DNA from: DATLNF01 sp963765815
GTDB lineage: Bacteria > Actinomycetota > Actinomycetes > BP-191
Direction: 5' to 3'
DNA: 64,000 bases
Assembly: GCA_963765815.1 (NCBI GenBank)
Contig: CAVXXT010000009.1
Coordinates: forward strand, 62,001 to 126,000
How positions within the stretch are numbered: position 1 is the first letter of the stretch; each line of letters begins with the position of its first letter. The notes under the pieces are model-generated. The model did no database searches. It was not told where the DNA came from and saw nothing but the letters and a program-made list of their open reading frames with translations. The position numbers and the translations under genes were made by a program. Positions 38,887 through 47,605 of the stretch are shown here, in pieces.

Positions 38887-39672
38887 GTGCGCATCGAGCC
38901 ATACGTCATCGAGACAGGCGCCGGGACGCCGGTCGTGCTGCTGCACGCGTTCCCGCTGAACGCCTCCATGTGGATGCCGCAGCGCGAGGCGCTCGGCACG
39001 TCGTACCGCGTCATCACGCCCGACCAGCGCGGCTTCGGCGGCACCCAGCTCGGCCACGACGAGCCGTCGCTCGACGAGGTCGCTGATGACATCGCCGCGA
39101 TGCTCGACGCGCGCAAGCTCGACCGGGTCGTCCTCGGCGGCCTGTCGATGGGCGGCTACGTCGCCATGGCGTTCCTCCGGCGGCATGCGCAGCGGGTGAG
39201 CGCGCTGATCCTCGCCGACACCAAGCTCGGTGCCGACTCGGCGGAGGGCGCGGCCAACCGGCTGCGCATCGCCGACGACGTCATCGCCGCAGGTTCTTCC
39301 GCGCAGCTCGTCGAGGCGATGCTCCCCGCGCTGCTCGGGGAGACGTCGCGGGAGCGGCGCGCGCTGGTCCTCGGCCGGGTCAAGGCGCTGATCGAGAAGT
39401 CCCCGCCGTACGCCGTCGCGTGGGCCCAGCGCGCGATGGCCGCGCGGCCCGACTCCACCGAGACCCTCGCCGCGGTGACCGTGCCGACGCTTGTCGTCGT
39501 CGGCGAGGAGGACACGCTGTCCCCGCCGGCCGACGCCGAGCTGATCGCGAAGACTGTGCCGGGCGCGAAGCTGGTGACCATCCCCGAGGCCGGTCATCTC
39601 AGCGCGATGGAAGCCCCCACCGAGTTCAACGCCGCGGTCAGCGACTTCCTGGCGGGTCTCCCCGCCGACTAG
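38887..39672 (+). CDS. Alpha/beta hydrolase
   Basis: 261 residues. LLHAFPLNASMW (oxyanion loop), DQRGFGGT, nucleophile elbow GGLSMGGYVAMA, Asp in VVVGEEDTLSPP, and His in EAGHLSAME: a full catalytic triad like haloperoxidase/BioH-type hydrolases. GTG 38887. Own promoter likely; downstream is the hairpin-repeat region. Substrate unknown. Confidence 0.85.
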   Translation: MRIEPYVIETGAGTPVVLLHAFPLNASMWMPQREALGTSYRVITPDQRGFGGTQLGHDEPSLDEVADDIAAMLDARKLDRVVLGGLSMGGYVAMAFLRRHAQRVSALILADTKLGADSAEGAANRLRIADDVIAAGSSAQLVEAMLPALLGETSRERRALVLGRVKALIEKSPPYAVAWAQRAMAARPDSTETLAAVTVPTLVVVGEEDTLSPPADAELIAKTVPGAKLVTIPEAGHLSAMEAPTEFNAAVSDFLAGLPAD

Positions 39673-39684
39673 GTGGCGCATCCA

Positions 39685-39753
39685 GCACCAAGAGCCGCCG
39701 CACGTTGATCATCCTGAGCACGAGCGCTGCTGAACTCGAGCGCCTCTTGGTGC
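39685..39753. repeat. 69-nt hairpin repeat, copy 1
   Basis: Begins GCACCAAGAG and ends CTCTTGGTGC, a perfect 10-bp terminal inverted repeat. Inside it shares with copy 2 the words CCG, TTGATC, CTGAGCACGAG and TCTTGGTGC at the same offsets. Other positions differ. Intergenic and between converging genes. Confidence 0.75.
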
Positions 39754-39832
39754 AAATTGCGCGGCCGAACACGGTTGGTCGTCTCGCACGACGGCAACTG
39801 ACCGGTGGAAGCGACGAGTAGAGGAGCCACCC

Positions 39833-39901
39833 GCACCAAGAGCCGGTTCGACTTGATCCAGCTGAGCACGAGGGTCCGCCTTCGACCTCGCTTCTTGGTG
39901 C
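39833..39901. repeat. 69-nt hairpin repeat, copy 2
   Basis: Same length and same orientation as copy 1, 148 nt later (start to start). The terminal inverted repeat is 9 bp (GCACCAAGA/TCTTGGTGC). The inner word CTGAGCACGAG is unchanged while the surrounding bases vary. Structured RNA, small mobile element or paired terminator are the options. Confidence 0.75.
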
Positions 39902-39955
39902 TCGTCGCTCCCTTGATTCGATCTCAGCTGTCGTCGGTGGCGCGGGCCACGGCCA

Positions 39956-41002
39956 TCAGTCGCCGTCTTGTTCGACGACCACTCTGATCGGGTCGCCTTC
40001 CTTGGTCTCCAAGACGTGCAGGGCGATGTCGAAGTTCTCCAGCGGGAAGCGGTGCGTGATCGTCCCGGTCAGGTCGAGCACGCCGTCGGCGACCAGACCC
40101 ACCAGCTCCACCAGCTCGTCCTTCGGGCAGCCAAATGAGCCCTGAACGCGCAGCTCCTTGTCGACCAGCAGCGCCTGCGGCAGCAGGTTGAGCGGCTCCG
40201 GCGTCACGCCGACGACCGTGCAGGTGCCGCCCGGCCGCAGCGCCTTCACCGCCTGATCGGCGACCGCCGCCGACCCGACGAACTCGAAGGTGTGATCGGC
40301 CCCGCCGCCGGTGAGCAGGCGGACGGCGCTGGCCGGCTTGCCGTTGGACGCGTCGACGACTTCGTCGGCGCCGAACAGCGGTGCGCGCGTCAACGCGCCC
40401 GGGTAGCGGTCGACGCCGATGACGTGCGCGCCGACGACCTGCTTGAGGATCGCGATCGCGTGCAGCCCGAGACCACCGAGGCCGAAGACGACTGCGGTCT
40501 CGCCGGCCCGCACGCCGGATCGCCGGATCGCGTGGTACGGCGTCGACACCGCGTCCATGAGGATCGCGCCGGTCGCGAAGTCGACCCGGTCCGGCAGCGC
40601 GATCAGACTGCGCGCGGGTACGACGACGTACGCCGCCTGCGATCCGTCGCGCGTGATGCCGGGGATCTCCAGCCGCGGGCAGATGCTCTCCCGGCCCACG
40701 TCGCAGGCCGGGCAGTCACCGCAGCCGTAGCCGGCGGCGATGCACACCCGATCGCCGCTCGCCCAGCCCTCGACGTTCTCGCCGACCAGGTCGACGACGC
40801 CGGAGGGCTCGTGGCCGAGGATCAGCGGCAGCGGGCCGGTCGGCGTGACGCCGTGCACGAGGTGGACGTCCGACCCGCAGATGCCGCAGGCGCGGATCGC
40901 GACGCGCACCTCGCCGGAGCCCGGCGCCGGCACAGCGACCTCGTCGAGGGTGGGTCGCGTGCCGACCGCATGCAGCCGCACCGCCGGCATCGTCGCGGTC
41001 AC
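39956..41002 (-). CDS. Zinc-dependent alcohol dehydrogenase (MDR family)
   Basis: 348 residues. Catalytic-zinc ligands Cys39 (ACGICGSDVH) and His64–Glu65 (GHEPSG); structural zinc Cys94, Cys97, Cys100, Cys108 (GCGDCPACDVGRESIC). Cofactor site VFGLGGLGLHAIAIL. GTG 41002 overlaps the AI-2E stop; ATG 40990 is an alternative. NAD(P)H oxidation of alcohols or polyols is expected; substrate not identified. Confidence 0.88.
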   Translation of the reverse strand: MTATMPAVRLHAVGTRPTLDEVAVPAPGSGEVRVAIRACGICGSDVHLVHGVTPTGPLPLILGHEPSGVVDLVGENVEGWASGDRVCIAAGYGCGDCPACDVGRESICPRLEIPGITRDGSQAAYVVVPARSLIALPDRVDFATGAILMDAVSTPYHAIRRSGVRAGETAVVFGLGGLGLHAIAILKQVVGAHVIGVDRYPGALTRAPLFGADEVVDASNGKPASAVRLLTGGGADHTFEFVGSAAVADQAVKALRPGGTCTVVGVTPEPLNLLPQALLVDKELRVQGSFGCPKDELVELVGLVADGVLDLTGTITHRFPLENFDIALHVLETKEGDPIRVVVEQDGD

Positions 41003-42366
41003 ATGCTGTCCTGGCGGGGCAGTACGACCTCGTTGCCAACAAGCTGGATCGCGGCTGCGACCGGGATGGCGAGCAGCGCGCCGATCACGCCGAGCAGCGT
41101 GCCGCCGATGAGCACGGCGATGACTGTCGCGATGGGGGAGACGTCGACCGTGCGCTTCATCACCTTCGGGATGAGCACGTAGTTCTCGACCTGCTGGTAG
41201 ACCAGGAAGAACGCGGCCGTCACGAGGCCGACCGGCACGGAGACGAAGAAGGCGACCGCGACGCAGACCAGCGCGGCCAGGCTGGCACCGATCAGCGGGA
41301 TGAGGTCGAGCAGCGCGACCAGCATGGCCAGCGCGACCGGGTACGGCACGCCGACGATCAGCAGGAAGATGAACGCGACGACGCCAGCGACGATCGAGGT
41401 CGCGATGTTGCCCAGCACATAGCCGCCGACCCGGGTCAGCACCTCATCGGCGAGCAGCCCGACCCGTGGTCGTCGCGAGCGCGGGATCAGCCGGTACGCC
41501 GATCTCTTGATGTTGGGGTACGAGCTCAGGAAGTACAGCGTGAGGATCAGCACCGTGACGGTGCTGAAGACCGCGTTGAAGATGCCCTTCACCAGGCCGA
41601 ACGCGCCGCCTACCAGGCCGATGCCCTTCTCCGGCGCCTCGTCGACCTTGTCCTGCAGCTTGGTGACGATGTCGTACTTCTCGTCGAGCTCGCGGAACTG
41701 CTTGTTGTCGCGCAGGCGGGTGGCGTACTCGGGCAGCTGGTTGAACAGCTCGGTGCCCTGGTCGGCGATCGGCGGCACGATGGCGGCGCCGAACCCGAGG
41801 AACACGAGCAGGATCGCGCCGAAGACAGCGGCGACCGCGCGGCCCCGACGCAGGCCGCGGTTCTGGAACCACTCGACGACCGGGTTGAACCCGATCGCGA
41901 GGAAGGCCGCCACGAGGATCAGCACGAGGATCGCGCGCACCGCGATCAGGGCGTTGAGCAGCCCGTAGGCCACGGCGACCCCGATCGCCGCGGAGAAGGC
42001 GATCCGGAACGGCGACCGCGGCGCGATCGGTCGCCCGGGCTCGCCGTACGGCTTCTCCTCGGTCGCGCCGGCCTCGATCTGCCGGATCGCCGTGTCGAGC
42101 AGCGGGTCGTCCTCGTCGACCTCGGCCTGCGCCTTGGTCGCCGCCGCGGTGGCGCGGCGGGCCTCGTCCTCGGCGCCGACGGTGTCGACCTTTCGCGCGG
42201 ATGCCCGAGCCGACTTCGCGGCGGTGCTCGCGCGCTTGCTCGCCGCGCGCTGCTTGGGCTTGTCCGGCGCGGCGTCCTCAGCCGCGACCGCGGCCGAGCT
42301 GGCCGTGTCGGCGGCGAGGGAGACCTCGTCCTCGGCGTCCTCGATCTGCTTCTTGCGCGTCGCCAC
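40999..42366 (-). CDS. AI-2E family transporter (PerM-like)
   Basis: 455 residues. An Ala/Lys/Glu-rich, probably disordered N-terminus (~115 residues, up to DDPLLDTAIRQIE) precedes the membrane domain of about 8 segments. FLAIGFNPVVEWFQNRG, YFLSSYPNIKRSAYRLIPR and LLDLIPLIGASLAALV are the UPF0118/AI-2E landmarks. GTG start after GAGGGAG. Substrate is uncertain in this family, and the AI-2 label should not be read as proof of quorum sensing. Confidence 0.85.
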   Translation of the reverse strand: MATRKKQIEDAEDEVSLAADTASSAAVAAEDAAPDKPKQRAASKRASTAAKSARASARKVDTVGAEDEARRATAAATKAQAEVDEDDPLLDTAIRQIEAGATEEKPYGEPGRPIAPRSPFRIAFSAAIGVAVAYGLLNALIAVRAILVLILVAAFLAIGFNPVVEWFQNRGLRRGRAVAAVFGAILLVFLGFGAAIVPPIADQGTELFNQLPEYATRLRDNKQFRELDEKYDIVTKLQDKVDEAPEKGIGLVGGAFGLVKGIFNAVFSTVTVLILTLYFLSSYPNIKRSAYRLIPRSRRPRVGLLADEVLTRVGGYVLGNIATSIVAGVVAFIFLLIVGVPYPVALAMLVALLDLIPLIGASLAALVCVAVAFFVSVPVGLVTAAFFLVYQQVENYVLIPKVMKRTVDVSPIATVIAVLIGGTLLGVIGALLAIPVAAAIQLVGNEVVLPRQDSM

Positions 42367-42431
42367 CGGTACGTCGCTCCCTCGGCTCGGGTCGAGGCGC
42401 CCAACTTAGTGCCTCGTGTGGGGCCGCGACC

Positions 42432-43274
42432 TCAGGCGGTCCGCGGCGCGAGCACGACCTCGAGGGAGTCGGCGACCCGCTGGTAGCCGAGGCGCTGGTA
42501 GATCGCGTTGGACGTCGGGTTGGCCAGGTCGGTGTAGAGGAAGCACTGCTGTGCGCCGTCGTCGAAGCAGCGCTGTGTCGCCGCGGCCGTCACCGCAGCC
42601 GCATACCCGTGCCCGCGGTGCGCCGGCGGTGTGTAGACCGGCCCGATCCGCGCGCCGCTCGGAGTGCGGCCGCCGATTCCGGCCATCGACACCGCCGTGC
42701 CGTCGACGACCCACATCGTGAGGTCGCCGGCCGTGATCCGGGCCTCGACCACCCTGCGAGCGGTGCGCGGCAGCAGGTCCAGCTCGTCGCTGAACCGGCA
42801 GAACCAGTCGAAGGCGACGTCCGCGTCAGCCGTGTCCGCGACTCGTGCCTCCCCCTCGACCGGCCTCGGCGGGACGAGCGTTCGGACGGCGTAGATGCCC
42901 TGTGCCCGACGGCTGCTCTCGACCTCGCCGGTGCGCGCGCACCACTCGGCGGCAACCGGCTCGACCGCCTCCGGAGGGCCGACGACGAGTGGCGGCCGGT
43001 AGCCGCCGTCGAGAACCGCGGAGACGACGAGCGCCTCCGCCCCGCGGGGCAGCCCGGTCAGCAGCAGCCCGTGCGGGGGAGTGTGCAGCACGGCGATGTG
43101 GTCCGCGCTGTCGCTGATCGACGCGAGGAAGGGCTCGCGGTCGGGCACGATCCGGCCGGTGCGCAGCGAGGAGATGACGGCGAGCGCGAGGTTGTAGCGG
43201 GGCTCGTCCGCGGCGAGACGGGAGAGCACACGCGCGGCGTACTCGTCGATGTCGGTGTAGGTCGTCAGCTCCAT
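42432..43274 (-). CDS. GNAT-family acetyltransferase
   Basis: 280 residues. The C-terminal GNAT block has GPVYTPPAHRGHGYAAAVTAA (acetyl-CoA loop) and DLANPTSNAIYQRLGYQRV. The N-terminal half, with VLHTPPHGLLLTGLP, fits an internal GNAT-like duplicate. ATG 43274. Substrate unknown. Lies between AI-2E and MerR genes on the same strand. Confidence 0.83.
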   Translation of the reverse strand: MELTTYTDIDEYAARVLSRLAADEPRYNLALAVISSLRTGRIVPDREPFLASISDSADHIAVLHTPPHGLLLTGLPRGAEALVVSAVLDGGYRPPLVVGPPEAVEPVAAEWCARTGEVESSRRAQGIYAVRTLVPPRPVEGEARVADTADADVAFDWFCRFSDELDLLPRTARRVVEARITAGDLTMWVVDGTAVSMAGIGGRTPSGARIGPVYTPPAHRGHGYAAAVTAAATQRCFDDGAQQCFLYTDLANPTSNAIYQRLGYQRVADSLEVVLAPRTA

Positions 43275-43303
43275 GGCGAGACGGTACGTCGTCGCGCAAT
43301 CGA

Positions 43304-44044
43304 TTAGAGGTGCAGCTCGTGCTCCAGCGCTTGCGCGGACCGCTTCTCCATCGCCATCCGCAGCGTCGCGAGCAGCGCCTGACCCGCGAGCGGCTGCATC
43401 CGCTCGAGCGCCGCGACGACCGCCGGCCACTGGTCCTCCGGGCGACCGGCGGCCACGAACGGACGCCACACGTGCTCGAGGAAGAGGTCGACGAACGACT
43501 TGGCGACGGCATCAGCGTGCCGACGCATGACGTGCTGCAGGTCGAGCGCTGCAGTGATCGGCACGCCCAGCGCGACGACCTCGGCGCCGGCCCGCAGCAG
43601 CGCGGGCGACGGCGCCTCGAACCGGCCCTCGGCGAGTGGCAGCAGGGTGCCGAGCTTCACCGCACGGTCGACCAGCTTCTCGTCGTACGTGCCGAAGAGC
43701 TCGGCGATCGCGTCGCGGTCGAGGATCTCCGGCTGCTCGTCCGACCACGGCTCGAGCAGCCGGCGGCGAAACGCCAGCACCTCGCGGTCGGCGCCGGGCG
43801 GCACCTGCTCGAGCGCGTGCTCGATGGCCCGCAGGTTGAAGCCCTCCGCCTGCATGTCCGTGATCAGCTCGAGCCGGGCCACGTGCGAGTCGTCGTAGTA
43901 GCCGGTTCGACCCCGCACCTCCGGGGGAGGAAGGAGTCCGCGGGACTGGTGCGCACGCACGTTGCGCACCGTCATCCCGACGCGCGCGGCCAGCTCGTCG
44001 ATCGTGAGGGTCGCGCCGGTGACCCCTGTCACATTTCTCGCCAC
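43304..44044 (-). CDS. MerR-family transcriptional regulator
   Basis: 246 residues. The N-terminal winged HTH (TLTIDELAARVGMTVRNVRAH ... GRTGYYDDSHVARLELI) is MerR-type; the C-terminal half is a helical effector domain with no Cys metal site. GTG start. It diverges from the MBL-fold gene with a palindromic site in between, so it probably controls both itself and that operon. Effector unknown. Confidence 0.86.
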   Translation of the reverse strand: MARNVTGVTGATLTIDELAARVGMTVRNVRAHQSRGLLPPPEVRGRTGYYDDSHVARLELITDMQAEGFNLRAIEHALEQVPPGADREVLAFRRRLLEPWSDEQPEILDRDAIAELFGTYDEKLVDRAVKLGTLLPLAEGRFEAPSPALLRAGAEVVALGVPITAALDLQHVMRRHADAVAKSFVDLFLEHVWRPFVAAGRPEDQWPAVVAALERMQPLAGQALLATLRMAMEKRSAQALEHELHL

Positions 44045-44047
44045 GAC

Positions 44048-44062
44048 TTGATGTTACATCAA
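44048..44062. promoter_or_regulatory. Operator candidate TTGATGTTACATCAA
   Basis: A 6-bp inverted repeat (TTGATG/CATCAA) around TTA, in the 40-nt gap between merR and the MBL gene. Its left arm doubles as the -35 (TTGATG), and CATACT 18 nt later (44072–44077) is a fair -10, placing the start of transcription next to the ATG at 44085. CTGTCACAT also occurs twice nearby (about 44026 and 44065). The MerR protein is the natural candidate to bind it. Confidence 0.55.
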
Positions 44063-44084
44063 ACTCTGTCACATACTCACCTCC

Positions 44085-45191
44085 ATGACGACGACCTCGA
44101 CGCTCACCCCGCTCGAGCACCTGCCGGTGCCCACCCTCGACGAGACGCCGGCCGCGTCGCTGCGCCGGCTGCGCGCCGACGTCCCTGAGTTCCGCGAGTG
44201 GTTCCGCGCGACCGGGGTGGTCGACGGCTTCGCCAGCCGGTCGCTGGTGACGCTGCCCTACCCGACGCGTTTCGCGCTGTGGGAGGCGAGCAAGTCGCGG
44301 CTGCCCTACGTCTGGATGACCAACCGGATGATGGTCGTGCAGTGGCGCGAGGACGGGCGCACCCGGACTCTCGTCGCCGAGCCGACCGACTACGACCTCG
44401 GGAAGCACACGCCGTTCCTGCAGCACGCGCTGCACAAGCTGCCGCTGCCCGACGAGCGCGCGGTCAACCTGCTCTTCACCGAGCACGGCACGGTTGTCGA
44501 GCGGCTGGCCGAGCTCGGCATCACGCCCGAGGACGTCGACTACCTCGTCTTCGACCACCTGCACACGCAGGACATCCGCCGGCTCGTCGGCACCAACGGC
44601 CCGGCGGCCGACCTCGGCTTCCCCGACGGCCCCGTGCCCTCGACCTTCCCCAACGCGCGGCTGATCGTGCCGCGCGTCGAGCTCGAGCACGTCCGCGACG
44701 TGCACCCGTTCCAGGCCCGCTTCCACCAGAGCGCGGCGTACGCCGACATCGACACCTCGCGCCTGCTGATCGTGGAAGGAAGCGTGCTGGTCGCCCCCGG
44801 CATCGCGCTGCTGCGCACGCCGGGCCACACCCTGGGCAACTGGACCATCGTCGTGAACACACCGTCCCGCGGCATCGTCACGAGCAGCGAGAACGGCGTC
44901 GCCGTCGAGTGCTACGCCCCCCAGCTGTCGAAGCTCCCGGGTGTCGCCGCGTGGGCCAGCGAGTGGGACTACGAGGTGCTGCTCAACTTCAACACCCCGG
45001 AGTTCGCCAGCTGGCAGTACAACTCGATGGTCGTCGAGAAGCTGCTGGCCGACCCGATCCCCGGCCATGCGCACTTCCCGCACGTCGTGCCGAGCTCGGA
45101 GCTGACCCGGCACCGGCTCGCGCCGCGGATCAGACCGACGTACGAGCACGGTGAGCTGACCCTCGGCAGCGTCGGACCGGTGACCCGGTGA
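44085..45191 (+). CDS. Metallo-beta-lactamase-fold hydrolase with altered metal motif
   Basis: 368 residues. The fold is indicated by YLVFDHLHTQDIRR and LLRTPGHTLGNW. The usual HxHxDH metal site reads H158-L-H160-T-Q162-D163, with Gln at the normal Asp position and Asp at the normal His, so metal binding may be changed. A large N-terminal part (1–130) precedes the motif. No Shine-Dalgarno; probably leaderless. Its stop overlaps the next gene's GTG. Substrate unknown. Confidence 0.75.
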   Translation: MTTTSTLTPLEHLPVPTLDETPAASLRRLRADVPEFREWFRATGVVDGFASRSLVTLPYPTRFALWEASKSRLPYVWMTNRMMVVQWREDGRTRTLVAEPTDYDLGKHTPFLQHALHKLPLPDERAVNLLFTEHGTVVERLAELGITPEDVDYLVFDHLHTQDIRRLVGTNGPAADLGFPDGPVPSTFPNARLIVPRVELEHVRDVHPFQARFHQSAAYADIDTSRLLIVEGSVLVAPGIALLRTPGHTLGNWTIVVNTPSRGIVTSSENGVAVECYAPQLSKLPGVAAWASEWDYEVLLNFNTPEFASWQYNSMVVEKLLADPIPGHAHFPHVVPSSELTRHRLAPRIRPTYEHGELTLGSVGPVTR

Positions 45192-47605
45192 TCGCCGACA
45201 TGGCGTCCTACGGGACCGACTGGCTCTACCTGCTCGTCCCGCTCACCCTGCTGATCGTCGGCGGGCCGTGGCTCGTTCGTCGTACCGGTCTGCCGCGGTA
45301 CGCCGGCGTCGGCGTCATCACCGGCTACGGCGCGCTGATCATCGCGGTGCTCGGCTTCGTGTGGGACGTCACCTGGCACGTCGACCTCGGCCGCGACGAC
45401 GTCATCTTCACGCCGGCGCACACCGCGATCCTGGTCGGACTCCTCGGCATCTGCGTCTGCGCGGCGAGCATCGTCATCGTCGCGACTCTCGACCAGGCCG
45501 ACGTCGCGCTGAAGTGGCGCAGCTATCGCGCGCCGTGGGCCGCCGTACCGCTGGCGGCCTTCGGCCTCGGCGCTGTCTCCGGCTTCCCGCTCGACGAGTT
45601 CTGGCACCGCGCCTACGGCATCGACGTCAGCATGTGGGGGCCGACCCACCTGGTGATGATCGGCGGCGCGTCGCTGGCGCCGCTCGGGCTGGCGCTGCTC
45701 ATCCATGAAGGCGGCGGCGGCAGCGCGTCGTTCCGTCGTTACGCCTTCCCGCGCTTCGTCGCGGCGATCACGCTCGGCCTGTCGGCCTTCCAGCTCGAGT
45801 TCGACCTCGGCGTCGCGCAGTGGCAGCAGCTCTACCACCCGGTCCTGATCGCGCTCGCCGCCGGCGCGGGGCTCACCCTGGCGCGGCACCTGCTCGGCCC
45901 GGGCGGCGCGCTGATCGCGGCGGTCGGCTTCATCGTGCAGCGCGCGCTAATCGCGTTCGTCGTCGGCGGTCCGCTGCACCACACGACGCCGCGCTTCCCG
46001 CTCTACCTCGCTGCCGCGGTCGCGATCGAGATCGCGGCACTCGCGACGGCGCGTCGCTCGGTGACGGCTCAGGGCATCGCCGCGGGCATCGCCGTCGGCA
46101 CGGTCGGGCTGGCCGGGGCGTGGGGCTGGACGCACGTGTGGGGCCGAACCCCGTGGGGTGCTGGGCTCTTCCCGGAGATCCTGCTCGCCGTCGCTGTGGC
46201 GGTCGGAGCGGCGCTGCTCGGCACCGCAGCCGGTCGGATCCTGTCCGGGCGGGCCGGCGGCGTCCCCGTCGTCGTACTGGCCGGCGCGGGCCTGGTCCTG
46301 GTGGCCGGCCTCGCGATCCCCAACCCGCGGCACTCGACCGGCACCGACATCACGATCGCGACGACGCCGCGCGGCGACGATCGGGTGCTGGTCGAGGTCA
46401 CGCTGGCCGATGCGTCGGTCATCGACGACCCCGACTGGTTCGAGGTCTTCGCCTGGCAGGGCGGCCACTCGGCGTCGGCGACGCTGCACCGCGTCGACGC
46501 CGACACCTGGGCGACCCGCGACGCGATCCCCGTCGGCGGCTCGTGGAAGACGATCGTCCGTCTTGCGCAGGGCTCGACGCTCGCGGGGGGCCCGGTCTAC
46601 ATGCCGCTGGACGCCGAGATCGGGGCGGCCGAGATCCCGGTCGTGCCGACCCGCACCGTGCCGTTCGAGCGCGACACCAAGCTGCTCATGCGCGAGGCGC
46701 ACGAGGGCGACGCGCTGCCGGCGATCCTCGCCTACACCGCGATCGGCACGATCGCGGTCGTCTGGATCACGACGCTCGTGCTCGCCTACCGCGGCGTGTC
46801 CCGTCGTCGCGCGCTCGCGCTGAAGGGCCGCCGGGTCGTCGTCACCGGCGCTGCCGGCGGCATCGGCAGGTCCGTCGTCGACTCTCTCCGCGCCGACGGT
46901 GCGGACGTCTACGGCCTCGATCTCGCCGGCAGCGACGGCGACGTCGACGTGTGCGACACCGAGTCGGTACGCCGGGCCGTCTCCGCTGCGGTCGACCGCC
47001 TCGGCGGCGTCGACGTGCTGATCCACCTGGCCGGCATCGGCCGCGCGCACGACGCCGGCGGTGCGCCGGACGCGTCGGCCAGGCGGATCGTCGACGTGAA
47101 CTTCTGGGGCACCTGGGAGGTCACCGCCGCGGCGATGCCCGCGCTGCGCGACTCCGGCGGACACGTCGTCGTGACTGCGTCCGGACTGGCGATCGCCACC
47201 GTGCCGTGGGCATCGGCGTACGCCGCCAGCAAGCGCGCGGTGTCGGCGTACGCCGACTCGCTGCGGATCGAGTACCCGGAGGTCGACGTCACCGTCGTCA
47301 ACCCCGGCTACGTGCGCACGCCGATCCACGACGAGTCGAAGGCGCAGGGAGTGTCACTTGAAGGAGTGGTGCCGGCCGACGACATGAGCGACGTCGTCGA
47401 GGCCTATCGGCAGGCGCTGCGCACGCGACCCCGGGCGATCGCGACGAGCGCGCAGACCACCGTGGCGCTGTTCCTGGCCAAGCACCTCCCGGCCCTCGCC
47501 GACGGCTTCACCGCGCGCCAGGTCCGCAGGCTCGACCGCACCCCGCCGACCTTCGTCGGCTCCCAGCCGAGCGCGCCCGTCCTCGAGGACTCCGCCAAGC
47601 GCTAG
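45188..47605 (+). CDS. Fusion of a polytopic membrane domain and an SDR oxidoreductase
   Basis: 805 residues. About 12 membrane spans in residues ~10–375 (e.g. LYLLVPLTLLIVGGPWLV, ILLAVAVAVGAALLGTAAG), an outer domain of ~135 residues, one more span (~518–540), and a classical SDR domain (~552–785): TGAAGGIGRS, VTASGLA, YAASKRAVS and a C-terminal tail. The reading frame is continuous through the junction, so it is not a shift artefact. GTG overlaps the MBL stop. Such an arrangement is unfamiliar to me. Membrane-tied oxidoreductase on a hydrophobic substrate is a guess. Confidence 0.75.
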   Translation: MIADMASYGTDWLYLLVPLTLLIVGGPWLVRRTGLPRYAGVGVITGYGALIIAVLGFVWDVTWHVDLGRDDVIFTPAHTAILVGLLGICVCAASIVIVATLDQADVALKWRSYRAPWAAVPLAAFGLGAVSGFPLDEFWHRAYGIDVSMWGPTHLVMIGGASLAPLGLALLIHEGGGGSASFRRYAFPRFVAAITLGLSAFQLEFDLGVAQWQQLYHPVLIALAAGAGLTLARHLLGPGGALIAAVGFIVQRALIAFVVGGPLHHTTPRFPLYLAAAVAIEIAALATARRSVTAQGIAAGIAVGTVGLAGAWGWTHVWGRTPWGAGLFPEILLAVAVAVGAALLGTAAGRILSGRAGGVPVVVLAGAGLVLVAGLAIPNPRHSTGTDITIATTPRGDDRVLVEVTLADASVIDDPDWFEVFAWQGGHSASATLHRVDADTWATRDAIPVGGSWKTIVRLAQGSTLAGGPVYMPLDAEIGAAEIPVVPTRTVPFERDTKLLMREAHEGDALPAILAYTAIGTIAVVWITTLVLAYRGVSRRRALALKGRRVVVTGAAGGIGRSVVDSLRADGADVYGLDLAGSDGDVDVCDTESVRRAVSAAVDRLGGVDVLIHLAGIGRAHDAGGAPDASARRIVDVNFWGTWEVTAAAMPALRDSGGHVVVTASGLAIATVPWASAYAASKRAVSAYADSLRIEYPEVDVTVVNPGYVRTPIHDESKAQGVSLEGVVPADDMSDVVEAYRQALRTRPRAIATSAQTTVALFLAKHLPALADGFTARQVRRLDRTPPTFVGSQPSAPVLEDSAKR

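Larger units (their letters stand above)
39673..39955. other. Intergenic region with two structured repeats
   Basis: 283 nt between a plus-strand hydrolase and a minus-strand dehydrogenase, both ending here. No plausible gene. The two 69-nt repeat units below occupy half of it; the rest (GCGGCCGAACACGG... and CCCTTGATTCGATCTCAGCTG) has no clear signal beyond a partial echo of the repeat's TTGATC and CAGCTGAG words. Confidence 0.6.

Noticed and set aside
40999..42366. Quorum-sensing AI-2 exporter
   Set aside because: The family name is historical; nothing in the neighbourhood (no luxS or lsr genes) supports AI-2 signalling.
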